This document shows, one piece after another, positions 50,750-60,416 of a DNA stretch of 64,000 nucleotides (positions within the stretch are counted from its first letter, which is position 1; the number at the start of each line of letters is the position of its first letter). A program made the position numbers and the translations under genes. The notes below the pieces were generated by a model. It searched no databases. It was not told where the DNA came from and saw only the letters and a program-made list of their open reading frames with translations. Location of the stretch: NCBI RefSeq assembly GCF_031181385.1, contig NZ_JAPSKV010000001.1, positions 620,001 through 684,000 of the forward strand, given 5' to 3'. The DNA is from Fredinandcohnia onubensis. Lineage in GTDB: Bacteria; Bacillota; Bacilli; Bacillales; Bacillaceae_L.

Positions 50750-51031
50750 TTATCTATTTTTATAATACCAAAGCACCCGTCGTAGATGAAATGTACTCTC
50801 TTCTATTACTTTTTTTAAAACTAAATATAATCCAAGAATAAAAGTAATAATTAAAATGATATAAATTACGTAGTACCAAATAGGGTGATAATAAAATGTT
50901 GTAGTAGTAGTAATTCCCGTATTCAAATCTGTCATTTCTAACTGGCTAGGAATAGGATCATAAAGTATATCGATAGTTAAATAAGTTAGTATAGATTGGA
51001 GAATAAGGAATATTCCGATTGTTTCTTTCAT
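50750..51031 (-). CDS. Small two-TM membrane protein
   Basis: A 93-aa protein with two hydrophobic segments (about 5-25 and 50-72) separated by a threonine-rich loop. The minus-strand RBS is TGGAGGTA, which supports a real gene. Family unknown. Confidence 0.62.
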   Translation of the reverse strand: MKETIGIFLILQSILTYLTIDILYDPIPSQLEMTDLNTGITTTTTFYYHPIWYYVIYIILIITFILGLYLVLKKVIEESTFHLRRVLWYYKNR

Positions 51032-51241
51032 TATTTTACCTCCATCAACCGATTCACTAATAACAGTTTAACATAATAACAGTAAGTTTTTTCCACAAAT
51101 ACCATAACATTGGTTTAATGGAGCATAAAAGGCTTATTAAAAATTACCGTTACAGAAAGTTCTGTAACACAACTTATTTAGGTGTGATTTTTGTTTACCG
51201 AGAAAGCTCGGTTATTATAATACAAGACTCTTAATAACAGC

Positions 51242-51283
51242 AAAAAGGGGCATCAGAATCGTTCTTTTTGATGTCCCTTTTTT
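51242..51283. terminator. Bidirectional terminator
   Basis: A 14-bp stem with one G-T pair (51242-51255 with 51269-51282) has A-rich and T-rich ends. It terminates the methyltransferase gene on the minus strand. The rest of 51032-51337 holds only two further small hairpins: GTTACAGA..TCTGTAAC near 51153-51172 and CCGAG..CTCGG near 51198-51211. Confidence 0.75.
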
Positions 51284-51337
51284 AATACTTATTTTGGATT
51301 CAATAACGGAACCTGTTAACCAAAGATTCCTTTTTAA

Positions 51338-52114
51338 TTAATATTTTAAGCCAACCACTCGAATCCTTTTATAATCTGCCGTCCAACTTTTATTTGAGTA
51401 TAAAATTTCTTTTAAATTCTTTTCAACATTAGAAATGATTTCCCTTTTTGATGATATTGGTATACCATCAAAAAGTTGGCTGCCAAACATATTAATCCAG
51501 TTTATTAATCCATTCTCTCCATCCAATAGAGTTGGGCGATCATAATGCTGAGCAAATATCACTCTAAACCCTACTGCTTCCATTAAGTTCGTATACTCCG
51601 CAATGCTTGGATAATACCATGGAAATTGAGTCTCTTTATAATCAAACCCAGCTTTCACTATTTGGTGAATGATTTCATCTGTAATTGTTTGTACATTTCC
51701 TTTTCCACCGAATTCAGCAATAAACCTTCCCCCATTTTTTAGGCTCCGATAAATACCATGTAATGCTTCGCTAGCTGGCTTTACCCAATGGAGTGTAGCG
51801 TTAGAGAAAACTGCGTCAAATTCGTTATTAAACTCTAAGTTTATTACATCTTGAACCTTGAACGGTATATGTGGATATTTTTGAATGGCATGTTCGATCA
51901 TATTTTCGGATTTATCGACACCTAAAATATCTACCCCATTTTTATATAATGTATGTGTCAAATCCCCTGTTCCACATCCAAGGTCAAGAATTTTCTCACC
52001 CTGCTTTGGTGATAGAAGTTCTACTAAACTATTCCCGTATTTTGAAACAAATGAGTGCTTCGAATCGTATAAATCAGCATCCCAATTATCCTTTGTCGTT
52101 TGAAATGTCCCCAT
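51338..52114 (-). CDS. Class I SAM-dependent methyltransferase
   Basis: A 258-aa methyltransferase resembling trans-aconitate methyltransferase-like enzymes. Motif I is ILDLGCGTGDLT, followed by DILGVDKSENMIEHA and the region DAVFSNATLHWVKP. It appears intact, unlike the deleted relative at 48989. RBS AGGGAGTG on the minus strand. Substrate unknown. Confidence 0.88.
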   Translation of the reverse strand: MGTFQTTKDNWDADLYDSKHSFVSKYGNSLVELLSPKQGEKILDLGCGTGDLTHTLYKNGVDILGVDKSENMIEHAIQKYPHIPFKVQDVINLEFNNEFDAVFSNATLHWVKPASEALHGIYRSLKNGGRFIAEFGGKGNVQTITDEIIHQIVKAGFDYKETQFPWYYPSIAEYTNLMEAVGFRVIFAQHYDRPTLLDGENGLINWINMFGSQLFDGIPISSKREIISNVEKNLKEILYSNKSWTADYKRIRVVGLKY

Positions 52115-52291
52115 GCCAACACTCCCTTTATTAGAATAACAAATCTAGTTATTAATTAAATTATAATGAATTGTAGAGACATAGGTTATTAAGATTATGT
52201 AAAGAAAAGACGTTGGCATCAAATTATAAAAGGAATAAAGATAATTTTTGTTGAATTAATTATACAAGTATTTTTTAACGGAGGAATTGGA

Positions 52292-52786
52292 ATGTTTTCA
52301 TATACAATCTGTTTTATTAAGCAAGGGAATAAAATATTACTTCTTAATCGCGAATCCCCAGAGTGGATGGGAATTTGGAATGGTGTTGGCGGCAAATTAG
52401 AGGAAGGCGAGAACCCCTTTGAATGTATTATTCGAGAGATACGAGAGGAAACGGGGATTGAGATGGAACCTCAAAATGTAGAGCATAAAGGTAATATTAC
52501 ATGGACGAATCCAACTCATTCTTATTTTGACGGAATGTATGTATATGTAGCGGAGCTGCCTGAGTCCTATCACTATCCCACACCACTTAAAACCGATGAA
52601 GGCATTTTAGATTGGAAAAACATATCCTGGATCATGCATCCCAAAAACGTTGGCTTAGCAAATTTGAAATTTTATTTGCGAGAAGTTTTACAAGATGAGA
52701 CGAACTACGAACATCGATTCATTTATGACGGGGACGATGTCGTGGACTTCAGCAGAATCCCCTTGATTGAACCAGTTCTAAAATAA
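52292..52786 (+). CDS. NUDIX hydrolase
   Basis: A 164-aa NUDIX enzyme. The Nudix box is complete: GKLEEGENPFECIIREIREE followed by TGIE, matching GX5EX7REUXEEXGU. It resembles 8-oxo-dGTP diphosphatase (MutT/YtkD) types. RBS CGGAGG before the ATG. The stop is followed by a 52-bp repeat array. Confidence 0.9.
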   Translation: MFSYTICFIKQGNKILLLNRESPEWMGIWNGVGGKLEEGENPFECIIREIREETGIEMEPQNVEHKGNITWTNPTHSYFDGMYVYVAELPESYHYPTPLKTDEGILDWKNISWIMHPKNVGLANLKFYLREVLQDETNYEHRFIYDGDDVVDFSRIPLIEPVLK

Positions 52787-52819
52787 TCATAGAAGGTGAC
52801 TTGTTTTTTTCCATCTTAT

Positions 52820-52960
52820 CTGTTCGACTTCGGACAAGGCCAAGTCGAAAAAGCAAGGTAGTGTCTGAAGCTATGCGAACTTCAGACAAGGCCAGTTCAA
52901 AAAGCCGTCTTGTGTCTGAAGCAGTTCCAGCTTCGGACAAGGAGCGGGAATCATCGTACT
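52820..52960. repeat. Tandem array, 52-bp unit with stem-loop, about 2.5 copies
   Basis: CTTCGGACAAGG or CTTCAGACAAGG occurs at 52828, 52880 and 52931, a spacing of 52 and 51 bp. Between units, TGTCTGAAG is followed by a 9-nt loop and CTTCAGACA (52862-52888) or CTTCGGACA (52913-52939), giving two 9-bp stem-loops. The minus frame translates to a repetitive 17-aa pattern (ASDTRRLFELALSEVRI), but no RBS supports expression. The remaining bases to 53140 hold nothing clear apart from the next gene's promoter. Confidence 0.88.
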
Positions 52961-53157
52961 AATAGCCGTATTTTGCGAGTAAATTATATTATTCATCTAT
53001 CTATAATGAAAAAATAAGGTTTAGTAACATACTTATTCGCCTCCCTTAGTGCAAGTACAATCGTAATTTTTGTAATAAGTCTTTAATTTATGGGTGACTT
53101 TTGATACAATTATTCTGAAAATTGACAATTTTAAAATATAAAAAAGGGGGTTATAAA

Positions 53158-53676
53158 ATGAAAAAATTTAGTCTTTGGTCGGTACTACTGGTATTGGTAT
53201 TGTTCGTCAGCGCTTGTGGTGGGGGTGGAAGTTCAGAAACAGGAGGTGACGGAATCAGCGAAGATGGTATTCTATCAATTGGTGAAACTGGTCTTTACAC
53301 AACCAAAGGTGGAGATTTTGAGGTAACGATAAATAGTGTGAAGAAAGAAGCAGGTGGAGATGGAGAGACGGCTTTAAGAGGTACATATGTCGTTGCAAAT
53401 GTGACGATAACGAGTAGAGCATCAGAGACCACAAATCTAGAAAAAGTATTGCCATTTAAAATCTTTGTAGATGATATTGTCAACTGGAACACAGTAACAG
53501 CTGGAAAAGAGTTCAGTTTTGGAAAACAAATTGCAGGGGAATTGGCTGGAGGTGATTCCATAACTGGTGAACTTATATTTGATGCTCGGGAATCAGAAAC
53601 ATATAAAATTCTGCTGGGTGGAAAAGCAGAACCGAACAAACTTGAATGGAGCCTAGCTTCAGAAGACTTTCAATAA
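53158..53676 (+). CDS. DUF4352-like lipoprotein
   Basis: A 172-aa secreted lipoprotein. The signal peptide ends in the lipobox FVSAC with Cys20, followed by a glycine/serine linker and an immunoglobulin-like DUF4352-type domain (GDFEVTINSVKKEAGG, RGTYVVANVTITSRASE). The frame open from 53122 has no RBS; the ATG at 53158 has AAGGGGG. Function unknown, extracellular face. Confidence 0.82.
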   Translation: MKKFSLWSVLLVLVLFVSACGGGGSSETGGDGISEDGILSIGETGLYTTKGGDFEVTINSVKKEAGGDGETALRGTYVVANVTITSRASETTNLEKVLPFKIFVDDIVNWNTVTAGKEFSFGKQIAGELAGGDSITGELIFDARESETYKILLGGKAEPNKLEWSLASEDFQ

Positions 53677-53701
53677 AAACATATAGTCTATTCTCTTCGT
53701 G

Positions 53702-53738
53702 AAGTGGTACTGGATTTAAGATCCGGTACCACTTTTTC
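53702..53738 (+). terminator. Rho-independent terminator
   Basis: A 14-bp stem (53702-53715 with 53721-53734) with one G-T pair and a 5-nt loop, followed by T. Confidence 0.9.
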
Positions 53739-53864
53739 AATTGTGAACCAGGAACAAAGTCATAGTCTATTCGAATCTCCTATGATAAAATTCTAATAGC
53801 TTAATATGTAGAAAGTTGTCGAAATGCAGCATGGTATTATCTAATACATCAAGGGAAGAGGGAA

Positions 53865-55556
53865 ATGATGAAAATAAAAACAAAATTAGGTTTTCTTGTT
53901 TCACTATTATTAGTGGCTCTACTTTTCTCAGGCGCTTTATCAATCTATATTCAGAATGAAACTGAGAAGGCATTTAGAACATTAGAAGAAAATCAAATCT
54001 TACAATTTACTCTAAAGTCGATAGAATACCGTTTTACAGGGATCTCAAATGACGAGAGGGCTTTTCTTCTTACTGGTGATGAAGAACTAGTCGATGGAAT
54101 TGAGAAAAAGGTAAATGATTTAGAGGGATATTTTACTGAAATCAAGAACATGGGATTGGACTCCGAAAAGGAAGAGGCAGTAGAAGAAATCAAGGATAAC
54201 CTACAAACTTATCTTGAAATAAATAAAAAGGTTATACAATCATACAGAAATGGAGATCAGGAAGAAGCGCTCACGATCCATATGGAAGAACAAAGAACAA
54301 TCAGAAAAGAATTGGTAGATCCATCTGTTGAATCTCTTATAAATGAAGTTACCCAAACGATTAAACGTGACACAAAATCTTTAGAAAATAGGCAAGAAAT
54401 AAGTTCAATCATATTGTATGTAGTGATTGTTATCTCAACTATTGGTGGAGTTTTGGCTTCTTTTTTAATAATAAGATCAATTGATAAACCAATAAGGATC
54501 ATGAATAGGCGTTTAAAGGAAATTGCAGAAGGTGAGGCAGACCTCACACAAGCAATTTCAATCAAATCAAAAGATGAATTAGGGGAAATGGCATCATCCT
54601 TTAATCTGATGGTTAGTAAGTTAAGAGATCTAGTAAAACAGGTAGCACTGAATGCAGAGCAAGTTGCTGCAGCTTCAGAACAATTATCAGCAAGCTCTGA
54701 AGAAACGACAAGAGCAACAGAAGTAATTGCTTCGGCTGTTCAAGAGGTAGCGGCAGGAACTGACCAACAAGTAGTTAGCTTGAATGAGACCAATCAAACG
54801 CTTAATGATTTAACCTCACTTTTAAAACAAATAGATACAAGCTCAAAGATTGTATCTAAGACATCATTCGAAGCCTCTGATAAAGCAATTGATGGTAGTA
54901 CTTTAGTTTCTGGAATTATCCATCGAATGGATGAAATCAGTCAAACTGTGAATCAGCTCTCTCAAAAAGTGAAGACGCTAGGGGAAAGCTCAAATCAAAT
55001 TAACCAAATCATTGGAGTAATCACTGGTATTGCAGAACAGACAAATCTATTAGCTTTGAATGCAGCAATCGAAGCAGCGAGGGCAGGAGAACATGGAAGA
55101 GGATTTTCAGTAGTAGCAGATGAAGTTAGAAAACTGGCAGAACAATCGTCAGTTTCTGCCCAGCAAATATCAACGCTAATTAAGGTTATTGAAACAGATA
55201 CTGAGGAAACCGTACGCTCAATGGATGACACGACAACAAAAGTTACCGATGGGATTAATTATATTCAAGACGTTGGAAGCTCATTTAATCAGATTGGGCA
55301 GGCTGTGCAAGAGGTTACCTCTCAAATTCAAGAAATTACATCCGCAGTGCATGAATTATCAGCAGGAGCGGACGAGATGGTAAAGAGTATGGAAGTGGTT
55401 GCGGTCATCACTCATCAAACCTCTGATGGCACACAAAATATGTCATCCTCTACTGAAGAACAACTTGCAGCAATGGAAGAGATAACGGCATCCTCTTCGT
55501 CATTAACCAAAATGGCAGAAGAACTACAAGAATTGATCAAAAAGTTTAAAATTTAA
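53865..55556 (+). CDS. Methyl-accepting chemotaxis protein
   Basis: A 563-aa chemoreceptor. One N-terminal membrane helix (about 8-27), an extracellular four-helix sensor domain (about 30-175), a second membrane helix (about 180-205), a HAMP domain starting near [14 protein letters not shown], and a long coiled-coil signalling domain with the hairpin tip [20 protein letters not shown]. Ligand unknown. The stop is just before a GGGACA palindrome. Start may be 53865 or 53868 (AGAGGG upstream). Confidence 0.93.
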   Translation: MMKIKTKLGFLVSLLLVALLFSGALSIYIQNETEKAFRTLEENQILQFTLKSIEYRFTGISNDERAFLLTGDEELVDGIEKKVNDLEGYFTEIKNMGLDSEKEEAVEEIKDNLQTYLEINKKVIQSYRNGDQEEALTIHMEEQRTIRKELVDPSVESLINEVTQTIKRDTKSLENRQEISSIILYVVIVISTIGGVLASFLIIRSIDKPIRIMNRRLKEIAEGEADLTQAISIKSKDELGEMASSFNLMVSKLRDLVKQVALNAEQVAAASEQLSASSEETTRATEVIASAVQEVAAGTDQQVVSLNETNQTLNDLTSLLKQIDTSSKIVSKTSFEASDKAIDGSTLVSGIIHRMDEISQTVNQLSQKVKTLGESSNQINQIIGVITGIAEQTNLLALNAAIEAARAGEHGRGFSVVADEVRKLAEQSSVSAQQISTLIKVIETDTEETVRSMDDTTTKVTDGINYIQDVGSSFNQIGQAVQEVTSQIQEITSAVHELSAGADEMVKSMEVVAVITHQTSDGTQNMSSSTEEQLAAMEEITASSSSLTKMAEELQELIKKFKI

Positions 55557-55557
55557 T

Positions 55558-55585
55558 GGGACAAGGAACCTGTCCCTGTGTCCCA
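55558..55585 (+). repeat. GGGACA palindrome, copy D
   Basis: GGGACAAGGAACCTGTCCCTGTGTCCCA begins one base after the chemoreceptor stop codon, folds with one bulge, and is followed by a terminator at 55590. Its 27-bp core matches the reverse complement of copy E at 24-25 positions by eye. Confidence 0.75.
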
Positions 55586-55589
55586 AGAG

Positions 55590-55627
55590 GCGTTAATCAT
55601 AACGATTAACGCTTATTTTTATTTTTT
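55590..55627 (+). terminator. Rho-independent terminator upstream of pst
   Basis: GCGTTAATC (55590-55598) pairs with GATTAACGC (55604-55612), followed by TTATTTTTATTTTTT. Confidence 0.9.
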
Positions 55628-55701
55628 ATTACTTCTTATTTAATAAATTTGCTTTTTAGTGGGAAATGTAAGAGTGATAAAAAATAGATAGGGTGATTTC
55701 G

Positions 55702-56661
55702 ATGAAATTTTATAAGGTGATCAATATCTTTATTGTGTCTTTATTACTCTTTGTTTTAGCTGCTTGTGGTGGTGGAGATGGTAACGGAAACGGAAACGGT
55801 GAAGGGCTAGAGGGTAGTGTTGTAATTGATGGGTCAGGAACTGTTTTTCCTTTAATGACGAGACTCGCCGAAGATTACATGATCAATGAACAGGAAAACG
55901 TTTCGGTTGAGGTAAGCCGATCTGGGACAAGTGCTGGCTTTAAAAAGTTTCTGGTTGAAGGTGGAGGAACAGATTTCAATAATGCCTCACGAAGTATAAA
56001 AGAGGAAGAGGTTACGAAAGCTGAGGAACTAGGAATTTCAGTGAAGGAATTAAAGGTGGCACTTGATGGGATAACGATTGTCGTTAATAAGGAAAATGAT
56101 TGGGCAACAGAGCTTACACAACAGGAAATCGTTGATATCTTCCTTGCGAGTGCTGGAAAAAAGAATTGGTCAGATGTGCGAGAAGGATTCCCTAATGAGC
56201 CAATAAAAACTTATGGTCCAAACGAAAACCATGGTACATACGAATTCTTCTGGGAAACCATTATGAAAGAGCAGGATCTTGTAGAAGATATTAATCTACA
56301 GCAGGATTATGCGACTTTAGTGAGCCTAGTTACAAAGGATAAGAATGCGGTTGCGTTTTTTGGATATGGTTATTACGAGAGCAACAAGGATCAATTAAAT
56401 GCGATAAAGATCGATTTTGGAAATGGTCCGGTAGAGCCTTCTCTTGACACGATTAAAGAAGACGGTGCATATGCTCCGTTTACTCGTCCCGTATTTACCT
56501 ATTTAAACGAGGGGATGGCCAAAGAGAAGCCACAGGTTCTAGACTTTGCTATCTATGCGATGAAGAATGCAGGAACTGCGGCTGCAGAAACAGGTTTTGC
56601 GCCATTACCAGAAGAGGAACTTCAAGCATCTGTTAGTTATTTAGAAGGCTTAAAACAATAG
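55702..56661 (+). CDS. pstS: Phosphate ABC transporter substrate-binding lipoprotein
   Basis: A 319-aa phosphate-binding lipoprotein. Lipobox LAAC at Cys22, then a glycine/asparagine linker and the PstS domain with phosphate loops IDGSGTVFPL and SRSGTSAGF. The GTG at 55693 is in frame, but the ATG at 55702 fits AGGGTGA. It captures phosphate for PstC-PstA-PstB. A clear PhoP box was not identified in its short upstream region. Confidence 0.94.
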   Translation: MKFYKVINIFIVSLLLFVLAACGGGDGNGNGNGEGLEGSVVIDGSGTVFPLMTRLAEDYMINEQENVSVEVSRSGTSAGFKKFLVEGGGTDFNNASRSIKEEEVTKAEELGISVKELKVALDGITIVVNKENDWATELTQQEIVDIFLASAGKKNWSDVREGFPNEPIKTYGPNENHGTYEFFWETIMKEQDLVEDINLQQDYATLVSLVTKDKNAVAFFGYGYYESNKDQLNAIKIDFGNGPVEPSLDTIKEDGAYAPFTRPVFTYLNEGMAKEKPQVLDFAIYAMKNAGTAAAETGFAPLPEEELQASVSYLEGLKQ

Positions 56662-56709
56662 CTAGTGCGGGTTCTCTCTTCATATCAATGGGTTAAAGGG
56701 GGATAAGGA

Positions 56710-57648
56710 ATGGGAAATGATAAGGATTTAAAAGTAAGAGAGATGATTCAAGAAAATAAGAAAAACGTAAGCATTAATAATGTGACTGAAAGATTAATGC
56801 CCAAGTTATTATTTATAATCGCACTCATCTCAATCCTAACAACAATTGGAATCCTGTATACACTATTAAGAGAAGCCGTTTATTTTTTTAGAGATGTGCC
56901 CCTTCTTGATTTTTTTACTGGGACTAAGTTAAAACCCTTAGGGGCTGATGCGAAATTTGGGATATTACCTTTATTAACGGGTACCGTTATTTCCTCAGCG
57001 ATTGCCATGCTTGTAGCAATACCAATTGGGCTAATGTCGGCTATTTACCTTAGCGAATACGCCTCAGATAAAGTTAGACGAACATTAAAACCCCTTTTGG
57101 AGATATTAGCTGGAATACCGACCATTGTGTATGGTTTCTTTGCATTCACCTTTGTTACACCATTGTTACGATCGTTTATTCCTGGATTAGAACCGACTAA
57201 CATCCTTAGTCCAGGGCTTGTCATGGGAGTAATGATTATTCCAATGATTGCCTCACTTTCTGAAGATGCCATGAGTTCAGTACCCAATGCCATGAGAGAG
57301 GGGGCTTTGGCTCTAGGAGCGACAAAGCTTGAGGTAACATGGCGTGTTATTATACCTGCGGCAATGTCTGGAATTATCGCTTCCTTTGTTCTGGGGATAT
57401 CAAGAGCCATTGGTGAAACAATGATTGTTACCATTGCAAGTGGAAGTTCAAAAAATTTCACATTTGATGTTACACAATCTATGCAAACAATGACCGCTTA
57501 TATTGTAGAGGTAACTGGCGGAGAGGCAGCAGCCGGTTCAACTTTATACTATAGTTTATATGCTGTTGCAATAACGTTATTTGTCTTTACCTTAATTATG
57601 AATCTCATTGCCCAATATATCTCTAAAAAATTTAGGGAGGGGTATTAA
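56710..57648 (+). CDS. pstC: Phosphate ABC transporter permease PstC
   Basis: A 312-aa permease with six membrane segments. PstC motifs include GILPLLTGTVISSAIAMLVA and the EAA loop EGALALGATKLEVTWRVIIP. It follows pstS by 48 bp (RBS AAAGGGGGATAAGG) and precedes pstA by 2 bp. Confidence 0.95.
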   Translation: MGNDKDLKVREMIQENKKNVSINNVTERLMPKLLFIIALISILTTIGILYTLLREAVYFFRDVPLLDFFTGTKLKPLGADAKFGILPLLTGTVISSAIAMLVAIPIGLMSAIYLSEYASDKVRRTLKPLLEILAGIPTIVYGFFAFTFVTPLLRSFIPGLEPTNILSPGLVMGVMIIPMIASLSEDAMSSVPNAMREGALALGATKLEVTWRVIIPAAMSGIIASFVLGISRAIGETMIVTIASGSSKNFTFDVTQSMQTMTAYIVEVTGGEAAAGSTLYYSLYAVAITLFVFTLIMNLIAQYISKKFREGY

Positions 57649-57650
57649 TT

Positions 57651-58535
57651 ATGAAGTATGTGGATGCTAGCCAGGTACAGAAAAAAATGAGTGCTCGACT
57701 ACTGACGAACAGAATTACAAAAATCATTTTTCTTTTAGCTACATTATTAGGACTAGTAGTTCTAGTTACATTGTTTTACCGTGTATTAGCGGATGGACTT
57801 GGCTGGATGGATGTAGATTTTCTAACCAACAAATTATCCACTGACCCTGATAGAGCTGGAATTATGGGTGCTATTTTAGGAACAGTGTGGTTAATGGTTG
57901 TCGTTGCTCCTGTAACGATGTTCCTAGGGATCGGTACAGCCATTTACTTAGAGGAATACGCAACTAAAGGGCGATTGCAATCTTTTATTCAAACGAACAT
58001 TTCAAATCTAGCGGGGGTACCTTCTATCGTTTTTGGTATTCTTGGGATGACAGTCTTTGTAAGAACAATGGGTCTTGGTAATATTGTTCTAGCTGGCGGA
58101 CTTACGATGTCACTTCTTGTGCTTCCTATTGTTGTGGTAGCTAGTCAAGAGGCACTCCGTGCAGTTCCCCAATTTTTGCGGGAAGCGTCCTATGGAATGG
58201 GAGCAACGAAATGGCAAACCATTAAAAAGGTTGTGCTTCCGGCTGCAATACCAGGAATCTTAACCGGTGTTATTTTAGCATTATCTCGTGCAGTTGGTGA
58301 AACAGCTCCACTCGTTGTAATTGGAATCCCTGCTCTTTTAATCCCATTTCCAAATTCCGTTTTTGACAAGTTCACTGTTTTACCAATGCAAATTTATTAT
58401 TGGACATTAGACTCAGCTTTAGTGGCTGAATATGCAAATTTAGCTGCTGCAACAATTGTGGTTTTACTACTAATACTTTTGATCATGAACTCAATTGCTG
58501 TTATCATCCGAAATAAATTTCAAAAGCGGTATTAA
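57651..58535 (+). CDS. pstA: Phosphate ABC transporter permease PstA
   Basis: A 294-aa permease with six membrane segments and the EAA loop EASYGMGATKWQTIKKVVLP. ISNLAGVPSIVFGILGM is the usual PstA signature before it. Two bases separate it from pstC, and its RBS GGAGGGG lies inside the pstC end, so translation is coupled. Confidence 0.95.
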   Translation: MKYVDASQVQKKMSARLLTNRITKIIFLLATLLGLVVLVTLFYRVLADGLGWMDVDFLTNKLSTDPDRAGIMGAILGTVWLMVVVAPVTMFLGIGTAIYLEEYATKGRLQSFIQTNISNLAGVPSIVFGILGMTVFVRTMGLGNIVLAGGLTMSLLVLPIVVVASQEALRAVPQFLREASYGMGATKWQTIKKVVLPAAIPGILTGVILALSRAVGETAPLVVIGIPALLIPFPNSVFDKFTVLPMQIYYWTLDSALVAEYANLAAATIVVLLLILLIMNSIAVIIRNKFQKRY

Positions 58536-58559
58536 CTAAGCTACTGGAGGATAAAACAT

Positions 58560-59387
58560 ATGCCAGTTACTGAAAATAAGCAAAAATTTGTACAAGGTAT
58601 TAATAAAAAAGAGGAAAAATCAAATAGTGAAAAGAATATTGTTTATGATACGAAAAATTTAAACCTATGGTATGGAGAAGACCAGGCCTTGAAAGAAATT
58701 AATCTTCAAATTGCAGAAAATGAAGTAACGGCTATCATTGGTCCCTCGGGGTGTGGAAAATCAACGTACCTGAAAACATTAAACAGAATGGTTGAATTAA
58801 TACCCATCGTTCGTACCTCTGGGGAAATTCTGTACCGTGGGAAAAATATTTTTGACAAATCCTATCCAGTTGAAACATTACGAACAAATGTGGGAATGGT
58901 GTTTCAGAAACCAAATCCTTTTCCAAAATCGATCTATGATAACATCGCATATGGACCGCGAGTTCATGGAATCCGTAATAAGAAAATATTAGATGAAATC
59001 GTAGAAAAAAGTCTACGAGGAGCAGCTATATGGGATGAGGTCAAAGATCGTTTAAAAGAAAATGCTTATGGGATGTCTGGGGGTCAACAGCAGCGTCTAT
59101 GTATTGCAAGATGTCTGGCGATTGAACCCGATGTCATATTAATGGATGAACCAACCTCAGCACTTGATCCCATTTCTACTTTAAAAGTCGAGGATTTGAT
59201 TCAAGAATTGAAAAAGAATTACAGCATCATCATTGTGACACATAATATGCAACAAGCAGCGAGAATTTCAGAAAAAACAGCATTTTTCCTAAGTGGGGAA
59301 GTGATTGAGTTTACAAACACAAGCAAAATGTTCTCAAATCCGGATAAAAAGGAAACAGAAGACTATATTACCGGACGTTTTGGGTAA
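58560..59387 (+). CDS. pstB: Phosphate ABC transporter ATPase PstB
   Basis: A 275-aa ATPase of the phosphate importer. Walker [11 protein letters not shown]-loop VFQKPNPFP, signature [15 protein letters not shown], Walker [14 protein letters not shown], and H-loop VTHNMQQA. It has an unusual charged N-terminal extension of about 25 residues before the ABC domain. 24 bp after pstA and 18 bp before phoU. Confidence 0.96.
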   Translation: MPVTENKQKFVQGINKKEEKSNSEKNIVYDTKNLNLWYGEDQALKEINLQIAENEVTAIIGPSGCGKSTYLKTLNRMVELIPIVRTSGEILYRGKNIFDKSYPVETLRTNVGMVFQKPNPFPKSIYDNIAYGPRVHGIRNKKILDEIVEKSLRGAAIWDEVKDRLKENAYGMSGGQQQRLCIARCLAIEPDVILMDEPTSALDPISTLKVEDLIQELKKNYSIIIVTHNMQQAARISEKTAFFLSGEVIEFTNTSKMFSNPDKKETEDYITGRFG

Positions 59388-59405
59388 ACAAAGGGGGGAT
59401 TTACG

Positions 59406-60065
59406 ATGACAATAAGAGCGACATTTCAAGCAGAGTTAAATGAGCTAAAAGAAATGATTGTACAATTAGGAAATCAAGCACAAGAAGCAGTTGGACAAGC
59501 TATTGAGGCCTTAAAAAATCAAGATGTAGACAAAGCTTTAAAAATCATCGAAAATGACACTCATCTAAATATTATGGAAGAAGAAATCAATGATAAAGCA
59601 ACGTTGTTAATTGCACAGCAAGCACCAGTAGCGATTGATCTTCGAAGAGTCATTGTTGCGATTAAAATCTCCTCAGACCTTGAAAGAGTAGGGGATCTAG
59701 CAGTAAATATTGCAAAATCAGTCATTCGAATCGGAACTCAACAATTGATTAAACCAATCGAAGATATACCACGAATCGCAGAGGTAGCCAGAAAAATGGT
59801 GGCAGATTCACTTATCGCATATAGCGAGGAAGATGTGGAACTCGCCAAAAATGTCGCCAAGATTGATGACGAGGTTGATGAAGCGTATGGAAGATTAATT
59901 AAGGAATTATTAGAGCTGATGACCCAAAAGCCTGAATATATTTCCCAAATTACACAATTGTCTTTCATTTGTAGAAATATAGAGAGAGTGGCAGATCACG
60001 CAACTAACATTTCAGAAAGCATCCTGTATTTAATAAAAGGCAAAAGATATGATTTAAACGAATAG
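59406..60065 (+). CDS. phoU: Phosphate signalling protein PhoU
   Basis: A 219-aa PhoU with two three-helix repeats. Metal motifs ISSDLERVGDLAVN in the first half and CRNIERVADHATNI in the second are intact. PhoU links Pst transport to PhoR activity. RBS AAGGGGGG; it follows pstB by 18 bp and precedes a 51-aa ORF. Confidence 0.95.
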   Translation: MTIRATFQAELNELKEMIVQLGNQAQEAVGQAIEALKNQDVDKALKIIENDTHLNIMEEEINDKATLLIAQQAPVAIDLRRVIVAIKISSDLERVGDLAVNIAKSVIRIGTQQLIKPIEDIPRIAEVARKMVADSLIAYSEEDVELAKNVAKIDDEVDEAYGRLIKELLELMTQKPEYISQITQLSFICRNIERVADHATNISESILYLIKGKRYDLNE

Positions 60066-60092
60066 GAATAGGTCATTATTGGAGGTGCAACC

Positions 60093-60248
60093 ATGAAAGA
60101 CAGGAAATCGGAAGCCGAACAAGCTAATATCAAAATTAACCAAAGACTTAACGGTGAAGACGATAAAGAATCCTTTGATGTTGATTCTCTTATAAACAAT
60201 AATAACATTTCACTAGTAGTAAAAAATCAGGAAAAAGATACTGAATAA
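60093..60248 (+). CDS. Small 51-aa protein after phoU
   Basis: An ORF beginning MKDRKSEAEQ with an excellent GGAGGTG RBS 7 bases upstream. The protein is charged and soluble, with an asparagine-rich middle (LINNNNISLVV). Position 27 bp after phoU and directly before a terminator argues for a real member of the pst operon. Not recognised. Confidence 0.7.
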   Translation: MKDRKSEAEQANIKINQRLNGEDDKESFDVDSLINNNNISLVVKNQEKDTE

Positions 60249-60256
60249 ATACAAAA

Positions 60257-60285
60257 AAATGCTTGGGATGCCAAGCATTTTTTTA
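60257..60285 (+). terminator. Terminator of the pst operon
   Basis: AAATGCTTGG (60257-60266) pairs with CCAAGCATTT (60271-60280) with a 4-nt loop and T run. Confidence 0.92.
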
Positions 60286-60316
60286 TTTCAATCCATTTAT
60301 AATTGTAAACCACACT

Positions 60317-60356
60317 TTAAGTGTTTGTTAGTAATTCGTTAAACTGCTTTTTAAGA
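60317..60356 (+). promoter_or_regulatory. PhoP-like box upstream of the second GDPD
   Basis: TTAAGT at 60317, TTAGTA at 60328, TTAAAC at 60339 and TTAAGA at 60351 are spaced 11, 11 and 12 bp. Each hexamer matches TTAACA at 4-5 positions. Less good than the box at 24431, but periodic, and in the right place before a phosphate-releasing enzyme. Confidence 0.45.
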
Positions 60357-60416
60357 TCAATAATTATGTTTAAATGGTAACAGATTATCTATTTAGAAAC
60401 GGCAGGAAGAATTAGT

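Noticed and set aside
52749-52940. Minus-strand 63-codon frame with a repeated 17-residue pattern
   Set aside because: It is produced by the 52-bp repeat array and overlaps the NUDIX 3' end. There is no RBS or family match.
55613-55700. PhoP box upstream of pstS
   Set aside because: The interval is T-rich but no convincing TTAACA-type hexamers at 11-bp spacing were found, so I did not annotate one.
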